From NCBI RefSeq assembly GCF_000005505.3, contig NC_016134.3, positions 34,720,150 to 34,784,149 on the forward strand: a DNA stretch of 64,000 bases, written 5' to 3'. Positions 21,198 to 33,461 of this stretch are shown in pieces. Position 1 is the first letter of the stretch. Each line of letters starts with the position of its first letter. The position numbers and the translations under genes were made by a program. Below the pieces are notes generated by a model. The model had not been told where the DNA came from, did no database searches, and worked only from the letters and a program-made list of their open reading frames with translations. Source of the stretch: Brachypodium distachyon. Taxonomy: Eukaryota > Streptophyta > Magnoliopsida > Poales > Poaceae.

Positions 21198-22873
21198 GGC
21201 AAGAACGCAAGGCGCTGCGGTCTCAGAGAGAAGGATCTGCGCCGCCAAGGGAGCGTGGGCAATTTAACCCTAGGGTTTCTCCTCCTTTGCCTGGTCTGAC
21301 TCTCGAGAGGCTGACGGCGGCTACCCGGCTACCGGTTCCGCTGCCTTTCAACCGGACGAAGCATCTAGAAGTCCAACATTACAATTCACATGGTCTGAAT
21401 CCCATCCTAATGGCCATCATGCGCCACCGTCCTCCGACATGGCAAATACGAATCTCATCCCAACCTTGGTGTGCGGCGGCGTCGACACCGACACCGACGA
21501 GGTTTAGGTTTTTTTAGAACGCACTATCTTATTAAAACATATGAAAGAAACGGATTGAACAAATCAGAATCATACATACTATAACTTGAAACATTACGGA
21601 GATCAATTCCTCTTTCTTCGTCGTCGCCGCCACCATCATCTTCCGGTGGAGGGTAATTCAAATCTGAAATCACCATGGTTTCGATGATGCTACCGACCAC
21701 AATATATGGATACAGTGAGTTCTGCCGTGTGATTGTTAGACTTCTTATATTGAGCCGCATGCCTTTTTGCTTCGTGGGTAAGAAAAAGGTACGAACTCCA
21801 CTTTAATGATTTAGATGGATATAGTGAGTTTTGTCGTGTGATTTGTTAGACTTTTTATACATGAAAAATGTTACTCATGTTCAAGGAGCAATCATTGCCA
21901 TCTAACTTTTATAGATCAATATGTTGCAACATTATAAGGCGGAAGTTTTTGTCCCTTACATGTGTTATAGTCATACTCGATGAATATAGCGGGCTGCGAC
22001 GATCATGTGTGCGCCATCCAATTTTTGCTGATGATGTGGCTCGGGAAGGATGGGAAGGACGGAATCGCCACCGGGGGCGAGGTTGGTGGCTCAGACGATG
22101 ATAGCGAGGTGGTACCAACTTAAAAAAACAATATGTTGCATAGCTTGATTCAACACTATGTTGCAATGATTCTGGTCATATGCTCCTATTTGTTGTGTTG
22201 CGTATACACAGGACTAACGTATCGCAATGTCTTGTGCATCTGCTTCAAAGGTTGTGCATGCCGTAAAGTTTTTTTCGTCGTCATTGCATATACCTTTGCT
22301 TCTATGTTGCGACTTGTTGTCAACAACTTGTTGCAATTGCATGAGAATTGTTTGCAAACATTTAAAATGGTGCATTGAAGTATTTGAAATGTTACAACGT
22401 TTTTTGATATGCCATGAAGTAGATGGTGTGACCATGTTACACACGCTAGTATTCTAGAAAAAAAATGTTACACATGCTAGAAAAAATGTTGGATGCTTGT
22501 TTTTGTTTTAGTATTGCGAAAGGTAGGCAGAGATAAAATAAAGGCAAAGGAGCAAAGAGTCTGCCGCAGCAACGACTGAATTCGACAGGCCAAAAGGAAG
22601 GCATGTCCAGATCAGATCAAACTTCTCTAGCGCAGAGCACAGTAACTCGTACTCCACTAAGAAAGAGTATCGGGTTATCCGACAACGCAGCACACGTCTC
22701 CATGACTCGATCTCATCTCGTCTCATCTCCCTCGTCCTGTCCCCGTCGGTAGGTTGCTCTCCCGTTCGGTACACCCGCGCACGAGTTCCCTCCTCTCCCC
22801 GCATCTAGCGGGAAGCAGCAAAGCAGCAGCTCGCTCGCGCGCGCTTGAGCCCACCCCAGCCCACGCGCAAGGC
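21198..22873. other. Divergent intergenic region between RBM25-like and AAE18-like genes
   Basis: About 1.7 kb separates the two divergent start codons. The left 150 bases are the GC-rich leader of the RBM25-like gene and the right 200 bases are the CT-rich leader of the AAE18-like gene. In between is AT-rich sequence with one duplicated block: GGATACAGTGAGTTCTGCCG near 21709, and its diverged copy near 21817 (both followed by GTGTGATT-GTTAGACTT). No gene is supported here. Confidence 0.55.
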
Positions 22874-25800
22874 ATGGCCGCAGCGGCGTCGCACAAGCCC
22901 CTGGCCGCGATCACCGCCGACGACCTCGCCGCGGCGGGGGCCGCGGAGGCCGCCGCGCTCCACTCGGCGGTAAGTCGAGCGCTCGGTGCCAAAGGCAGCG
23001 GCGGGCCCGCCGCGGTGTGGGCGGAGCTCTCGCGGGCCGCGCTCCGCCCGGACGTCCCGTTCGCCGTCCACCGGATGCTCTACTACGGCTGCTACGCCGG
23101 GTTCCCGTCCCCCGCACCGCCCGCCTGGATGCCCGACCCGTAAGAGATCCAGCGTGATGCGGATTGGATTCCGTCCCGAAGCTTTGCTCCTTTGTGCTCT
23201 CGCGCGATGCTCTAACATGTTGATCTTTGCAAATTTGCAGCGAGGAGGCGGCCCTGACCAATGTTGGCCGCGTCCTGGAGGCGCGGGGGAGGGAGCTCAT
23301 CGGCGAAGCGTACAAGGACCCGATCACTAGCTTCCGTGACTTCCACAAATTCTCCAACGAGAACCCCGAGGTAACCAGGAGATTTTTCCTTTTCTGTTTC
23401 TTTGCTCCATTGACTGCTACGCTGCTAGAAGTGGGCTTACAGTTTCTGTGTTTCAAGAACAGGCATATTGGAAGATGATCTTTGAAGAGATGGGTATTAC
23501 ATTCAGCGTGGAGCCATCTTGTATCTTGCGTGACAACGATGCGTACCCAGGTGGCGAATGGTTGCCGGGGGCTGTGCTGAATGCGGCTGCAAATTGCCTG
23601 AATGCTAAACCTGGAAGGCGTTCCAGCGATGTTGCCATTGTGTGGAGGGATGAGGGGAAGGATTCCGAGCCCCTCAACGTTGTGACTCTTGAGGAATTGA
23701 GGAAAAAAGTCTGGTATAATATTCTACTGTAAAGATTACTAGTTCTGAACATATAACCATGTTTACTTCATTGAAATCTAATGCCACAAGTGATCATCTC
23801 GCTTTTGTTTAGAGCAGCCTTGTGGCAAATGCGCTCGATTCACTGGATCTGACAAAGGGATCTGCTATTGCAATTGACATGCCTATGAATGTGAATGCCG
23901 TTATTATCTACCTTGCGATCGTGTTAGCAGGCTATGTTGTTGTCTCTATTGCAGACAGCTTTGCTGCACCTGCAATATCGACGAGGCTAAAGATATCGGA
24001 AGCAAAAGCAATTTTCACCCAGGTATTTGGTTAATCCTACTGCTACGAGATAATTTTGACATTTGCTACTCCCTCCGATCCATATTAGTTGTCGAAATAT
24101 TACATGTATAAACGCTTTTTAGACATAGATACATCCATATTTGGAAAAATTTGAGACAATTAATATGGATCTGAGGGAGTACTTTATTTCTGAAAATAAT
24201 TTGTGCTTATACATAAAAAGGCAATTTTCTGGATATTGATAATCTTTTGTTTGCTAGGATTGTATCCTTCGTGATGACAAGGAACTGCCATTGTATAGGT
24301 GTGTGTTCAAGTGCAAGGCATAGAACATAATTCGTAATCAGAATTTATTACTCACATCATAGTTTTGGTTCTACAGTAGAGTTCTGGAGGCCAAGGCCCC
24401 TATGGCTATTGTGATCCCTGCAAGGGGATCCACACCGATAAAAGGACTCCGTACTGATGACCTTTCATGGCAAGATTTCCTTGGAAGGGCTGATCGTACC
24501 AAGTATGTTAGTTTCTGATCATGCTTCATGTGCTAACTAGCAAGTGCTCATTCTCTCGAATGACTGACCAACATGCTTTTCTTGGATAGAGTATATTATA
24601 TCACACTAACATGACAAAAATTGCAGGGCTGATATTTATACCACAGTTGAGCAACCTGTCTATGAATTTAGCAATATACTATTTTCATCAGGGACCACAG
24701 GTGATCTCTTATTTGTTATTTCAATGCGTTCTTTGTTTTTCAGTTCTAGGATAAATCATCTATTTACAGCTACCTGATCGTCTATTACTTACATTAAATG
24801 TACCACAATAGACCCTCATTAAAACTTAAATGGACTATGAGTTGATTCAGTACTGTTCAAACCTTCTGACAGTTCCTCATGTTCAGGGGAGCCAAAGGCG
24901 ATTCCATGGACACATTTGACCCCTCTTAAGGCAGCTGCTGATGGATGGTGTCACATGGATATTCGGAAAGGTGATGTTGTTGCTTGGCCTACAAACCTTG
25001 GTTGGATGATGGGTCCCTGGCTTGTCTATGCTTCGCTACTGAATGGAGCTTCCATGGCACTGTATAATGGTTCCCCGAATAGTTCAGGTTTTGCGAAGTT
25101 TGTACAGGTAAATATAGGATATAATTCAATTTCGCAAAAGAGTAGAGTATCAAAAAGCAGTATGCGTATTTTATCATCTCAGTTATGTTCATTTGCATAC
25201 TCAGTACTCACAAGAATGCTCAGCTGTTTGACATGATTGTGCACTCGTGCCTTGTTAGGAAAATTCAGTCATTAAAGGGCGGATGAAATTTTCTATCACA
25301 CTGGCCATATTGTTTTGCACTATTTCTATTGCTAATTTAAAATCGTCATTTTTCGGTCAAAAATTTAAAATCGTCATTACAATCTCATTACTGGTTATTA
25401 TATTGACTTGCAGGATGCTAAGGTGACAATGCTTGGAGTGGTACCCAGCATTGTTCGTACGTGGAAAAATACAGATTGTACTGCAGGATTTGATTGGTCA
25501 ACCATCAGGTAATTTCTGGATTGATTGATCCTGCTCTCCATGCACTTCCTCCAACGTCATCTAGTTTCTCACCTATGGTTATCACCTGTGCAGATGCTTT
25601 AGCTCAACTGGGGAGGCATCTAGTGTGGATGATTATTTGTGGCTGATGGGAAGAGCTTGTTACAAGCCGGTAATTGAGTACTGTGGTGGCACAGAAATTG
25701 GTGGCGGATTTATTACTGGATGCCTGCTGCAACCTCAAGCATTGTCTGCATTCAGTACACCTGCCATGGGTTGTAACCTGTTTATTCTTGACAGTAACGG

Positions 25801-26766
25801 GAAACCCTTAGTAAGTGTCGGCATGGAATTAACCATCTACCACTTGCACATTCTGTAAAAGTTGCATGTAGATTCTTGTTGGCTTTAGACTGTAGCTGTC
25901 TATTAATTTGTCTCGACCTAATGCCATTCGAACTTTACAGCCACAGGATTCTGCTGGCATTGGAGAACTTGCGCTTGATCCAACATTATTTGGATCATCA
26001 ACGATGCTGCTAAATGCTGATCATCATGAGGTGTACTTCAGCGGGATGCCAGAATGGAATGCGAAAGTATGTGTTATCTTCATCGACTCCTTGCTAAGAG
26101 CCTCAAAGGTTGAGACACACTAACAGTATGAGTGTGCGCATGCAGGTCCTCCGGAGGCATGGGGATGAATTTGAGCGTACTGCAGACGGATATTATAGGG
26201 CTCATGGACGTGCAGATGACACAATGAACCTTGGTGGTATTAAGGTATAAAATGTGGTAACACAAAACTCCTGTACCAAATCACAGCTTTTGTCAGTCCA
26301 TCCATAGAATTTCTATGATTGGTTTCAGGTTAGTTCCATCGAAATTGAGAGGATCTGCAACAGGGTGAATGATGACATTCTGGAAACAGCAGCTATTGGG
26401 GTTCCACCTGTAGGGGGTGGCCCCGAACAATTAACCATAGCCGTTGTATTCAAAGACCAAAGACCACAAGCTGAAGATTTGAATCAACTGAAACTAATGT
26501 TCAACTCTGCTCTGAAGAAATTGAACCCTCTTTTCAAGGTGCTTCAAATGTTCCCCTGAACTGCTCATTGATAACTTATATTTTTTCGCGTGGTAACTAC
26601 AGCGACATCAATGGTGCTCTGTCCTTTACTCCTTTCCTGATTCGCCCTCTCTATGCAGGTTTCATCAGTCATCGTGGTGTCATCACTTCCTCGAACCGCC
26701 TCGAATAAGGTCATGAGGAGAGTCCTACGAAAAGAGCTCACCCTGGCAAAACATTCTAAAATCTAG
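22874..26766 (+). CDS. AAE18: Acyl-activating enzyme 18-like AMP-forming synthetase, peroxisomal
   Basis: Fourteen exons join in phase: 22874-23139, 23241-23370, 23463-23713, 23818-24022, 24258-24298, 24377-24502, 24627-24700, 24887-25107, 25414-25508, 25594-25810, 25941-26066, 26146-26244, 26329-26538 and 26659-26766. Together they give 722 residues, close to the known AAE18 length. The protein is an ANL-superfamily ligase that activates a carboxylate as an acyl-adenylate and passes it to CoA. The ATP-binding motif SSGTTGEPK is at 360-368, YCGGTEIGG at 499-507, and the hinge region GRADD at 605-609 with the downstream NLGGIKV. The C-terminus HSKI is a plausible type 1 peroxisomal signal. Arabidopsis AAE18 is implicated in peroxisomal metabolism of auxin-like acids such as 2,4-DB. 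Substrate here is unknown. All donors and acceptors are GT-AG. The exon 4 acceptor is the least certain (two AG choices near 23814-23817). Intron 4 holds a Stowaway MITE. Confidence 0.93.
24069..24179. mobile_element. Stowaway MITE (~111 bp) in AAE18-like intron
   Basis: CTCCCTCCGATCCATATTA and its inverse end the element, with TA on both sides. It belongs to the same ~111-bp family as copies at 27455, 30581 and 42881 (shared TACATGTAT, ACATAGATACATCCATATTTGG core). Confidence 0.88.
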
Positions 26767-27454
26767 ATAGTTAGGAAGAATTTTCCGCACCTTTTAAAGT
26801 TTCACGGAGTTACCAATTTAACTGTGAATATATACACATACGAGCTCATGTCTTTCAAACTTCGGTTGTATTATTACACGTCCAATGTACAGCATGGATA
26901 GTTTACTTTGATCTTTGATGTGACATGGAAGATGAGGTACTAATAAAGCATGGTTACTTCCATTTGCTATTCATTTTCTCTTTTCCAGGAAGAAGTTATC
27001 GTTTGGTTGTATTTACTCCCTCCGATTGTTATGGATTGGAGGGTCTGGTTTGGGGTTACTAAATCGTGCCTTTTGAAATAGTGCTGTGCTAGCTTAATTC
27101 ATAGCAACGAAAGCAGGAAAATATTGGCTATCAAAATGGTAAATACACAAAAGCTGGCCAAACACGGCCTTAGCCGTCGGGCTACTCTTGTCTGTTGCAT
27201 TGAACTCATAATAGTCATATAGTAACTCACAATTAGATAATGATTTGTGTATAAATAATAACCTTGTTTAAAACAGAAACTTTTTGCAAAATCCGGAAGT
27301 ATTCATGTATGTTTGGGTTCTGGCCAAATTGTGCCCAACAGAATTTTGTTCGTTTGGGTGTTTGGCATTTTTTTGCATAGCAATATCTGCAATACTTTTG
27401 CCAAATTGACTAACCTATGGCCAAGCAAAACGGGGTTTAAATAAAAATGTACTA

Positions 27455-27567
27455 CTCTCTCCGATCTATATTAATTGTCGAAATATTACATGTATCTAGA
27501 CGCTTTTTAGGCATAGATACATCCATATTTGGACAAATTTGAGACAATTAATATGGATCGGAGAGAA
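27455..27567. mobile_element. Stowaway MITE, ~111-bp family
   Basis: The inverted termini CTCTCTCCGATCTATATTAATTG and matching right end are flanked by TA. The body is nearly identical to the copy in the AAE18-like intron (24069). Confidence 0.85.
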
Positions 27568-27682
27568 TACTACAATACTCAAGTATTCTCTCCATTTCAG
27601 AAATATAAAGTGTTGTCACATGATCCAAAGTTGAACGTTGATCATCAATTAGATCAATAATATGTGACCGAGCTATATGCTA

Positions 27683-27796
27683 CTCCCCTCCGTCTCATAT
27701 CAAGTGACTTTCTATTATATGTATCTAGACCTTTTTGAAACATAGATACATTCATGTTTAAACAAATTTGAGTCACTTAATATGAGGAGGAGGAAC
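27683..27796. mobile_element. Stowaway-like MITE, related subfamily
   Basis: The left end CTCCCCTCCGTCTCATATCAAGTGACT pairs with AGTCACTTAATATGAGGAGGAGG at the right. TA flanks the left side. The core ATGTATCTAGACC...ACATAGATACAT resembles the 111-bp family. Confidence 0.75.
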
Positions 27797-28453
27797 TACA
27801 ACTTCTTTGAAAAAGACACCAAATGGTGATTTCACTGACTCACCACATACACAACATGGATTATAATTAACAGTTAAAGCTGAATCCGAGTTTCGTATAC
27901 GTCTAATATTTTAGAGTAGTCAGCTTGCAGCTTAGGCCTATGGCTGACAGGCGCTGGGTGAGCAGAGGCACTCGTTCGTTGGCCAGCGACCCACAGGCCC
28001 GAGCACCCAGTGGGTCTGGCCGTCTGCTTGTGTAGGGCTGCGGCGCGGGGTGGCCTGCTTGTGCTGGCAAACGTAATCAATCCCGAGGTGAGTAACCAGC
28101 AACTAAAATCCAGCCATGCGCGCACGCATGCTGTGGCCTGCGGAACCGTCTCTTCCGCCCAAGCCAAACTGCTTACCCAGTAAGCAAAAGCACGCGCATT
28201 TAAACGGACACAATTGACCGGCGACACTCCCCCAACTCTATTCCCATCCTCAGTTCCGCAAGACCGGCCGCGCTCTCACCGCGGTACGTAACGCCCCCGT
28301 CTCCCCGCCGTTCGCATCCTTACTCCTCGATCCGGGAGAACACGATCTCTCGAGATAACCAGCAGTAATTCGATCTCATATGCATCTTCCATTTACGTGC
28401 GTGCGTGCGTGCGTGCAGGCGGATTACACCGCGGGCGGCGGCGGCGGCGACCG

Positions 28454-28690
28454 ATGGGGAAGATGGCGAGGCTGGTCGACGGCATCAAGGCGACGCTGCG
28501 CAACAAGATTAAGAAGAAGCAGGACGACGAGGGCGCGGCGCCGCCGTACTCGGCGTGCTACGACAAGGTGGGCAAGACGGAGAGCATGAGGGTGGAGATC
28601 AGGAGCCGCCGCGCGCAGCAGCTCATCGCCAAGAACCTCGCCGCCGCCGACTCCAAGAGGAAGACAAAGAAGCGCTTCTTCGCCTTCTGA
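28454..28690 (+). CDS. Small conserved basic plant protein of unknown function (78 aa)
   Basis: The ORF starts at ATG 28454 and encodes 78 residues. The composition is Lys/Arg-rich, with an N-terminal MGKMARLVDGIKATL helix, a KKK cluster, and a YDKVGKTESMRVEIRSRRAQQLIAKNLAAAD block. It ends in KKRFFAF. I recall similar short plant proteins with an ESMRVEIRS(R/K)xA(R/Q)xLI core and a phenylalanine-rich tail, all of unknown function. No signal peptide or membrane segment is seen; the basic composition could allow nucleic acid binding, but that is speculation. The leader probably carries an intron (about 28282-28419). High GC and clean coding context support a real gene. Confidence 0.72.
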   Translation: MGKMARLVDGIKATLRNKIKKKQDDEGAAPPYSACYDKVGKTESMRVEIRSRRAQQLIAKNLAAADSKRKTKKRFFAF

Positions 28691-29966
28691 TCTGTATACT
28701 CCTGTAGTGCTGTGCACCGAAGACGGAAAAGCTCTCTCGATGCATGCCCGCCCTGCCAGGAACGTACGGTCGCGCTCCGTTAATCTCCATTAATTTGATT
28801 CCCTGCTTGCTGTTCTTTATGTGAGGCAAAACTTGGTTACCTTCCTTTTTTGATGGGCAAACATGATTATCCGTTTGGAGATTACCATATATATATATGC
28901 TTATCTCTATTCTTCTTCTTTTCAATCTGGAATCGATGAATCGTCACAGCATGAACAATTGAATGCTGCAAAAGCTTAACAGGCTGGGCGCCTACAATTG
29001 AAAGCGGGCCACAGGCTGTGTGTGTGTTGCAATTAACAACGCAACAACAGATTTATCATGCAAAAATTGACAATAAATTATTGCAAACAAAATACGGTAA
29101 ATAGATATGTTCTTTAGAAACACGTGAACCAAACATAGCTTAGATGGACGTAGTACCTTATTCCATCAGGGACCAAACCCAGGTCTAATGCCTCGTGTGT
29201 CTAGTTAATTAAAGGCAGATTATTCTTTGAGCGCTAGATGACGTAGATAAAGAGACACATTTAGTGACTTCTTGAAATCCCTCGAGCAGCAGGTGATGTC
29301 GACACTCACAATTCTACTAAAACATGTGCTAGATTTTGAAAAACTATTTACCGTGAGTATTTTTTAATATTTGGTTTAAAATTTATAGGCCGGTTTTTTG
29401 AACAGTGAGATACTCCCTCCGTTTCGTAATTCTTGTTTCAAATTTGCCTAAAAATGAATGTATCTATTTTTAAAAAGTATCTACTCCCTCCCTCCAACAA
29501 AAGATGTCTCAAGTTGTCAAAATTTGGATGTATCTAGACATGACTTAGTTTATAGATGCATTCAAATTTAGTCAAAATTGAGACATCGTTGTTTATTGGA
29601 CAGAGGGAGTAGTACTTTTTTTTAGAGATAGTTGCATCCTCGACGAGGCAATGCCGAATATAGTCATGCGGATTCTCCTTCCACAGGCCGCTTCATGTTC
29701 CTTTCTACGGAGTACGATTGTTGAAACCTCCCAAAATTTAAAATCCTCCCTAGCATCAATTGAAAATTGAAAGAGGTGACGTGAATAAAGGCCGGCCCAG
29801 CAAAGGTAGTCCATCAGCCAGCCTCACAGGCCCACCACCTGTCTGGCTACCTCCCCCATCTCTGTCTTCTCCGTCTTTCTATCCAATCCCATCATCTCCT
29901 TCCCTCCCACGGCGGTCTGCCTCGCCCGCGGCCACCTCGCCGCCGCCTCCCTCTCTACCGCCGGAC
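28691..29966. other. Intergenic spacer with tandem MITE remnants
   Basis: This is non-coding. It contains a left-half Stowaway fragment (29413-29481) directly followed by a complete Stowaway (29484-29609). The last 200 bases carry AGGCCC/GGCCCA motifs and a CT-rich leader for the CPP1-like gene. Confidence 0.55.
29484..29609. mobile_element. Stowaway MITE abutting a truncated relative
   Basis: CTCCCTCCCTCCAACAAAAGATGTCTCAA and its inverse (TTGAGACATC...GGACAGAGGGAG) are flanked by TA. A different left-half element, 29413-29481, ends directly at its border, suggesting insertion into or deletion of that copy. Confidence 0.82.
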
Positions 29967-32900
29967 ATGCAGGCGACGGCCGCATCCTTCCTCGCCCGCC
30001 CGCTCCCGCGGCCCCATCGGTGCGCGCAGCCTTAAGGCCCCCGACTCCCTCCTCTTGTTAAATCCCTAGCCTCTTTCTTTCCCGGGTTATTGACTAGCCC
30101 CCGTGTCTGTGGTTTTGGTGTGTTCAGCATTGGCAGGTTAGCGGATGGGGCAGCGGTGAGCGGAGGCGTATTTTCGCTACCACCGCGGCTACGGGGTCCA
30201 CGGTGCTCTGTGAGCCTCTCTATCGGCGCCGGTTCTGGTGACACCGGAGACAGCGGGTTCAGCTACCGTAAGACAACGCTTCAAATCCTAGCTCCTATGT
30301 GAATGCTTGCTTTCGGTGATTTGTTTCCCAACGGTATAGGATATTATCATATTAGGATTGGATGGTATTGTAGGCGAGCTTTGTTTTGCTGGTGCACGAG
30401 ACAATGGTGGAGCGCACAATTGAGTTGCCTTTCTGTTGATTAATTACCGGTAGTATAGATTGTGGTGGCCAAAGCCTAACTTGTGCGTTAGATCACTAGG
30501 AATTGTGGCGTTGCTGCACTGTGTGTGAATGACGAAAATTTAGAGGAAGAATTATCGATTGGAAGCTTTTGCTTTTACTACTCCCTCCGACCCATATTAC
30601 TTGTCTCAAATTTGCCCGAATATGGATGTATCTATGATTAAAAAGCGTCTAGATACATGTAATATTTCGACAAGTAATATGGATCGGAGGGAGTACATCA
30701 TTTAGGGAGAAGAGATGAATGTACCTTGTGTAGACAATTTAGTGGGAGGAAGGAATATCTTTGCTATTGGATGCGTGATTGACCAAAGCACCAAACTAAT
30801 GGAGCTATGTTTTTTCACAGGGTTTGGATAGCAACATAGAAATTTGTATTTTAAATAGCAGCGGAATAAAATTATTTGTTTCCATTTCATTGTTAACTTG
30901 CTGTCTTATACAAGTATACATAATTACATACCTTGTTTTTCCTAGAACACATAAGAACTTTGTGTCTTACTATTCTATTAAGAGAGAAGAAAAAACAAGT
31001 CTTACAAGATAGGCACGCCAGACTCCTCGCCTTTGTCCACCTCAGCCATCTCGGCCTCCTCATCCGCCAAACGCCGGGTGACAATCAGCGAGCGGCAAGC
31101 AATGCCTTCCAATTGCACCAGATCCTGTTCACCACTGAAGCCACTGTGCTGGCAGTCTGCTCGAAAGATCACTTGTTGTGTTCAAGCCAAAGGAAGCGCA
31201 TGGTCACCACTCAGCACTAGCAGAGAGGAGATATACTTTCTCTGCTTGACGGGCAGGGGAGCATATATCTCTGTCCATCAGTCAACAATCGCCACTGCTG
31301 GAGATGGTGCCGAGGAGTTGGACCTGGCCTTCTGCAGAACCTGGAATCAAACGGCATGGGGAAAAGAATACCCTACCATGAGTGTTGGTTGGTTTCCAGT
31401 TGTTGTCAGCACAGCTGGCAGCAAACCTAGTGGGGCAGCCCGAAGTACAGCGGCAATTCCAGAGGACCAGCCACGCAAAGATCTTCATCTTTAGAAGCGC
31501 CCAGGAAGACCAAAGCTGTTATGCTCCAGTTAGGGATGTTGACCCGAAGAAGAATGCCTTTCATGAGTAAGCCCCAGAACAAGTCCAGATCCATGTAAGC
31601 TGTCCAATTTGACAGACAGATCTTGCCAATAACAGCAGACCAAAATTCACAGCGACAATAACTGAAAAACCATCGGCAGCATGCTACGTTGCTTTACCTG
31701 GAAAGAGATTGTTGTGAAGAGGTCCTGTGCAACACTCTGTGCACACTTGCCACCCAGCCAATTGTCCTACAAAATTGAGCCACTCGCCGTTGCTGAGATG
31801 AAAGGTGGTAGAGTCTAGGTAGATGGCACCAGCATCCGAGCTCACTTGGACGTGCATCCCTGACCAGGTCCGCTGCAGATCCACTCATGAAAGCCATGCT
31901 CAGGGCGCGCGCAGCACCACATTGAGCAGACGGAGATTATGAATGTGGAGCTCGCTGAGGTCCAAGGGCGTGCTCACCCGCTCCCACACAGCCTTCCAGT
32001 GTCCTGCCCTTGCATCTGCTGCCCTTCCAAAAACATAATTACATACTTTCACTAACCAGAGACTTGAGGTTCATTATGAAGTTCTGATGAACTACTATGA
32101 TATTGTCAGTGTTACATAGCCATTGCCAGTAACAAAATTAAATTCGTCCTGCAGCTCTGAACGAAACTTAGCTCTTGTCCTCGAATGTTGACATGAAAAG
32201 CTAATATGTAGGAACTAGGAAGACATTTTTTTGTCCATTTTAGCTGTGATAACTTGTGGCAAATTGTATTCAGCTGTTTCCATAATTCTTTTTCTTGCAA
32301 TTTTCAGTTGTCATTTTTACTGCTAAGAATGTCCAGATTTGTAGACCTTTTGATTGTTTCGACTAGAACTTGTGTTTATATGAGGTCATCTCAGCCAAGT
32401 TTATGTGTATCTGCAGAGTATGCTCCTGTCTTCCGAAGGTACCGTGTGCGTGATCCCTACAAGCTTCTTGGTGTTGATCGTGATGCATCTGAAGAAGAGA
32501 TCAGAAGTGCAAAAAACTTCCTAATTCAACAGTATGCTGGACACGAAGCAAGTGAAGAAGCTATTGAAGGTGCTTATGAGAAGATAATAATGAAGAGCTA
32601 CCAGCATCGGAAGAAAACAAAAATTAATCTGAAAACCAAGCTATTAAAGCGAGTTGAGGAATCCCCGTCATGGGTAAAGGCACTGCTTGGATACTTTGAG
32701 GTTCCATCAATGGATATTATTTCGAGAAGATTACTCTATTTTGCTTTCATCGCTGGATGGAGTATAGCAACTTCTGCTGAGAATGGACCTGCATTCCAGG
32801 TATATCCTTTGATTATCCTGACCTATGAAGGTCTGCCATTTCTTATTTTTTGACATGTTGCAATCACATGGTTATTCAAGGTGGTTAACCTAGAAAATGT

Positions 32901-33461
32901 GAATTGTAACTTGTTTATTTCACCAAAATACTTATTTAAGTGTCAGTTCTAAGTTCTAACCAAGCACCAAAATGATAAAATCACAATTGATGCTGGCTGC
33001 CCTGTGTTTACCCATGTTTCTGCATGACGCCAGAGAACTCAATAACCATGATAATACAATACCTGATAAAGCCTGGATTTAGAATATTTACGTTGTAGAA
33101 ATTTGGAGCGCTTCCCAGCTTAGTGATGGTTGTACTGACAAGTAGTGATTTTATGCAGCTCGCAATATCACTCTTCTCGTGCATATACTTCCTTAATGAC
33201 AAGATGAAGAACCTTCTCAGAGCATCCACCACTGGGTTAGCTAAAGTTTATTCGAGTTAATGCTTTGACTTTTATTCTAAGCATGTTTACTTACTTACCT
33301 GTTCATCCAGGTTTGGAGTACTTGTTGGTGGCTGGATTATTGGTTCTCTGTTGGTGCCGCTTATCCCAACATTTATCATCCCTCCTACATGGTCCCTTGA
33401 GCTTCTTACCTCATTGGTTGCATATGTTTTCTTGTTCCTGGGATGCACTTTCCTGAAATGA
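29967..33461 (+). CDS. CPP1: Chloroplast CPP1-like J-like chaperone of POR, membrane protein
   Basis: Five exons (29967-30019, 30128-30267, 32417-32799, 33159-33235, 33311-33461) join in phase to give 267 residues. The first ~60 residues are Ser/Ala/Arg-rich and look like a chloroplast transit peptide. A J-like domain follows at about 77-140 ([17 protein letters not shown] ... HRKKTKIN). It lacks the HPD motif, so classical Hsp70 stimulation is not expected. The C-terminal half has three or four hydrophobic segments (about 165-190, 193-205, 218-240, 248-266), ending LFLGCTFLK. This layout matches Arabidopsis CPP1 (cell growth defect factor 1), which stabilises protochlorophyllide oxidoreductase on plastid membranes. 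Intron 2 is 2.1 kb and holds a MITE and a degenerate retroelement-like stretch. Plants have paralogues, so exact orthology is less sure than family. Confidence 0.9.
30581..30693. mobile_element. Stowaway MITE in CPP1-like intron 2
   Basis: The inverted ends CTCCCTCCGACCCATATTACTTGTC / GACAAGTAATATGGATCGGAGGGAG are flanked by TA. It is the reverse-oriented member of the ~111-bp family. Confidence 0.88.
31000..31900 (-). mobile_element. Degenerate LINE-like fragment in CPP1-like intron 2
   Basis: On the minus strand, broken frames contain a stretch near 31500 reading [14 protein letters not shown]. It resembles the zinc-binding region downstream of plant LINE reverse transcriptases. Further broken frames follow at 31684-31897. 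Many stops and no complete domain are present. The identification is tentative. Confidence 0.35.

Larger units (their letters stand above)
26767..28453. other. Intergenic spacer with MITEs and the next gene's leader
   Basis: There is no gene here. It contains two Stowaway elements (27455-27567 and 27683-27796), unpaired MITE-like ends (27013, 27577), and from about 28190 the promoter and leader of the small-protein gene. A 5' UTR intron is likely: donor GCG|GTACGT near 28281 and acceptor GTGCAG at 28419 after a GTGC repeat. Confidence 0.5.

Noticed and set aside
27013..27060. A CTCCCTCCG motif suggesting another Stowaway
   Set aside because: No matching inverted end or TA-flanked right border was found; it is likely a relic of one arm.
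31033..31494. A 153-codon plus-strand ORF in CPP1-like intron 2
   Set aside because: It lies within the intron and has no domain; the opposite strand gives the only retroelement-like signal.
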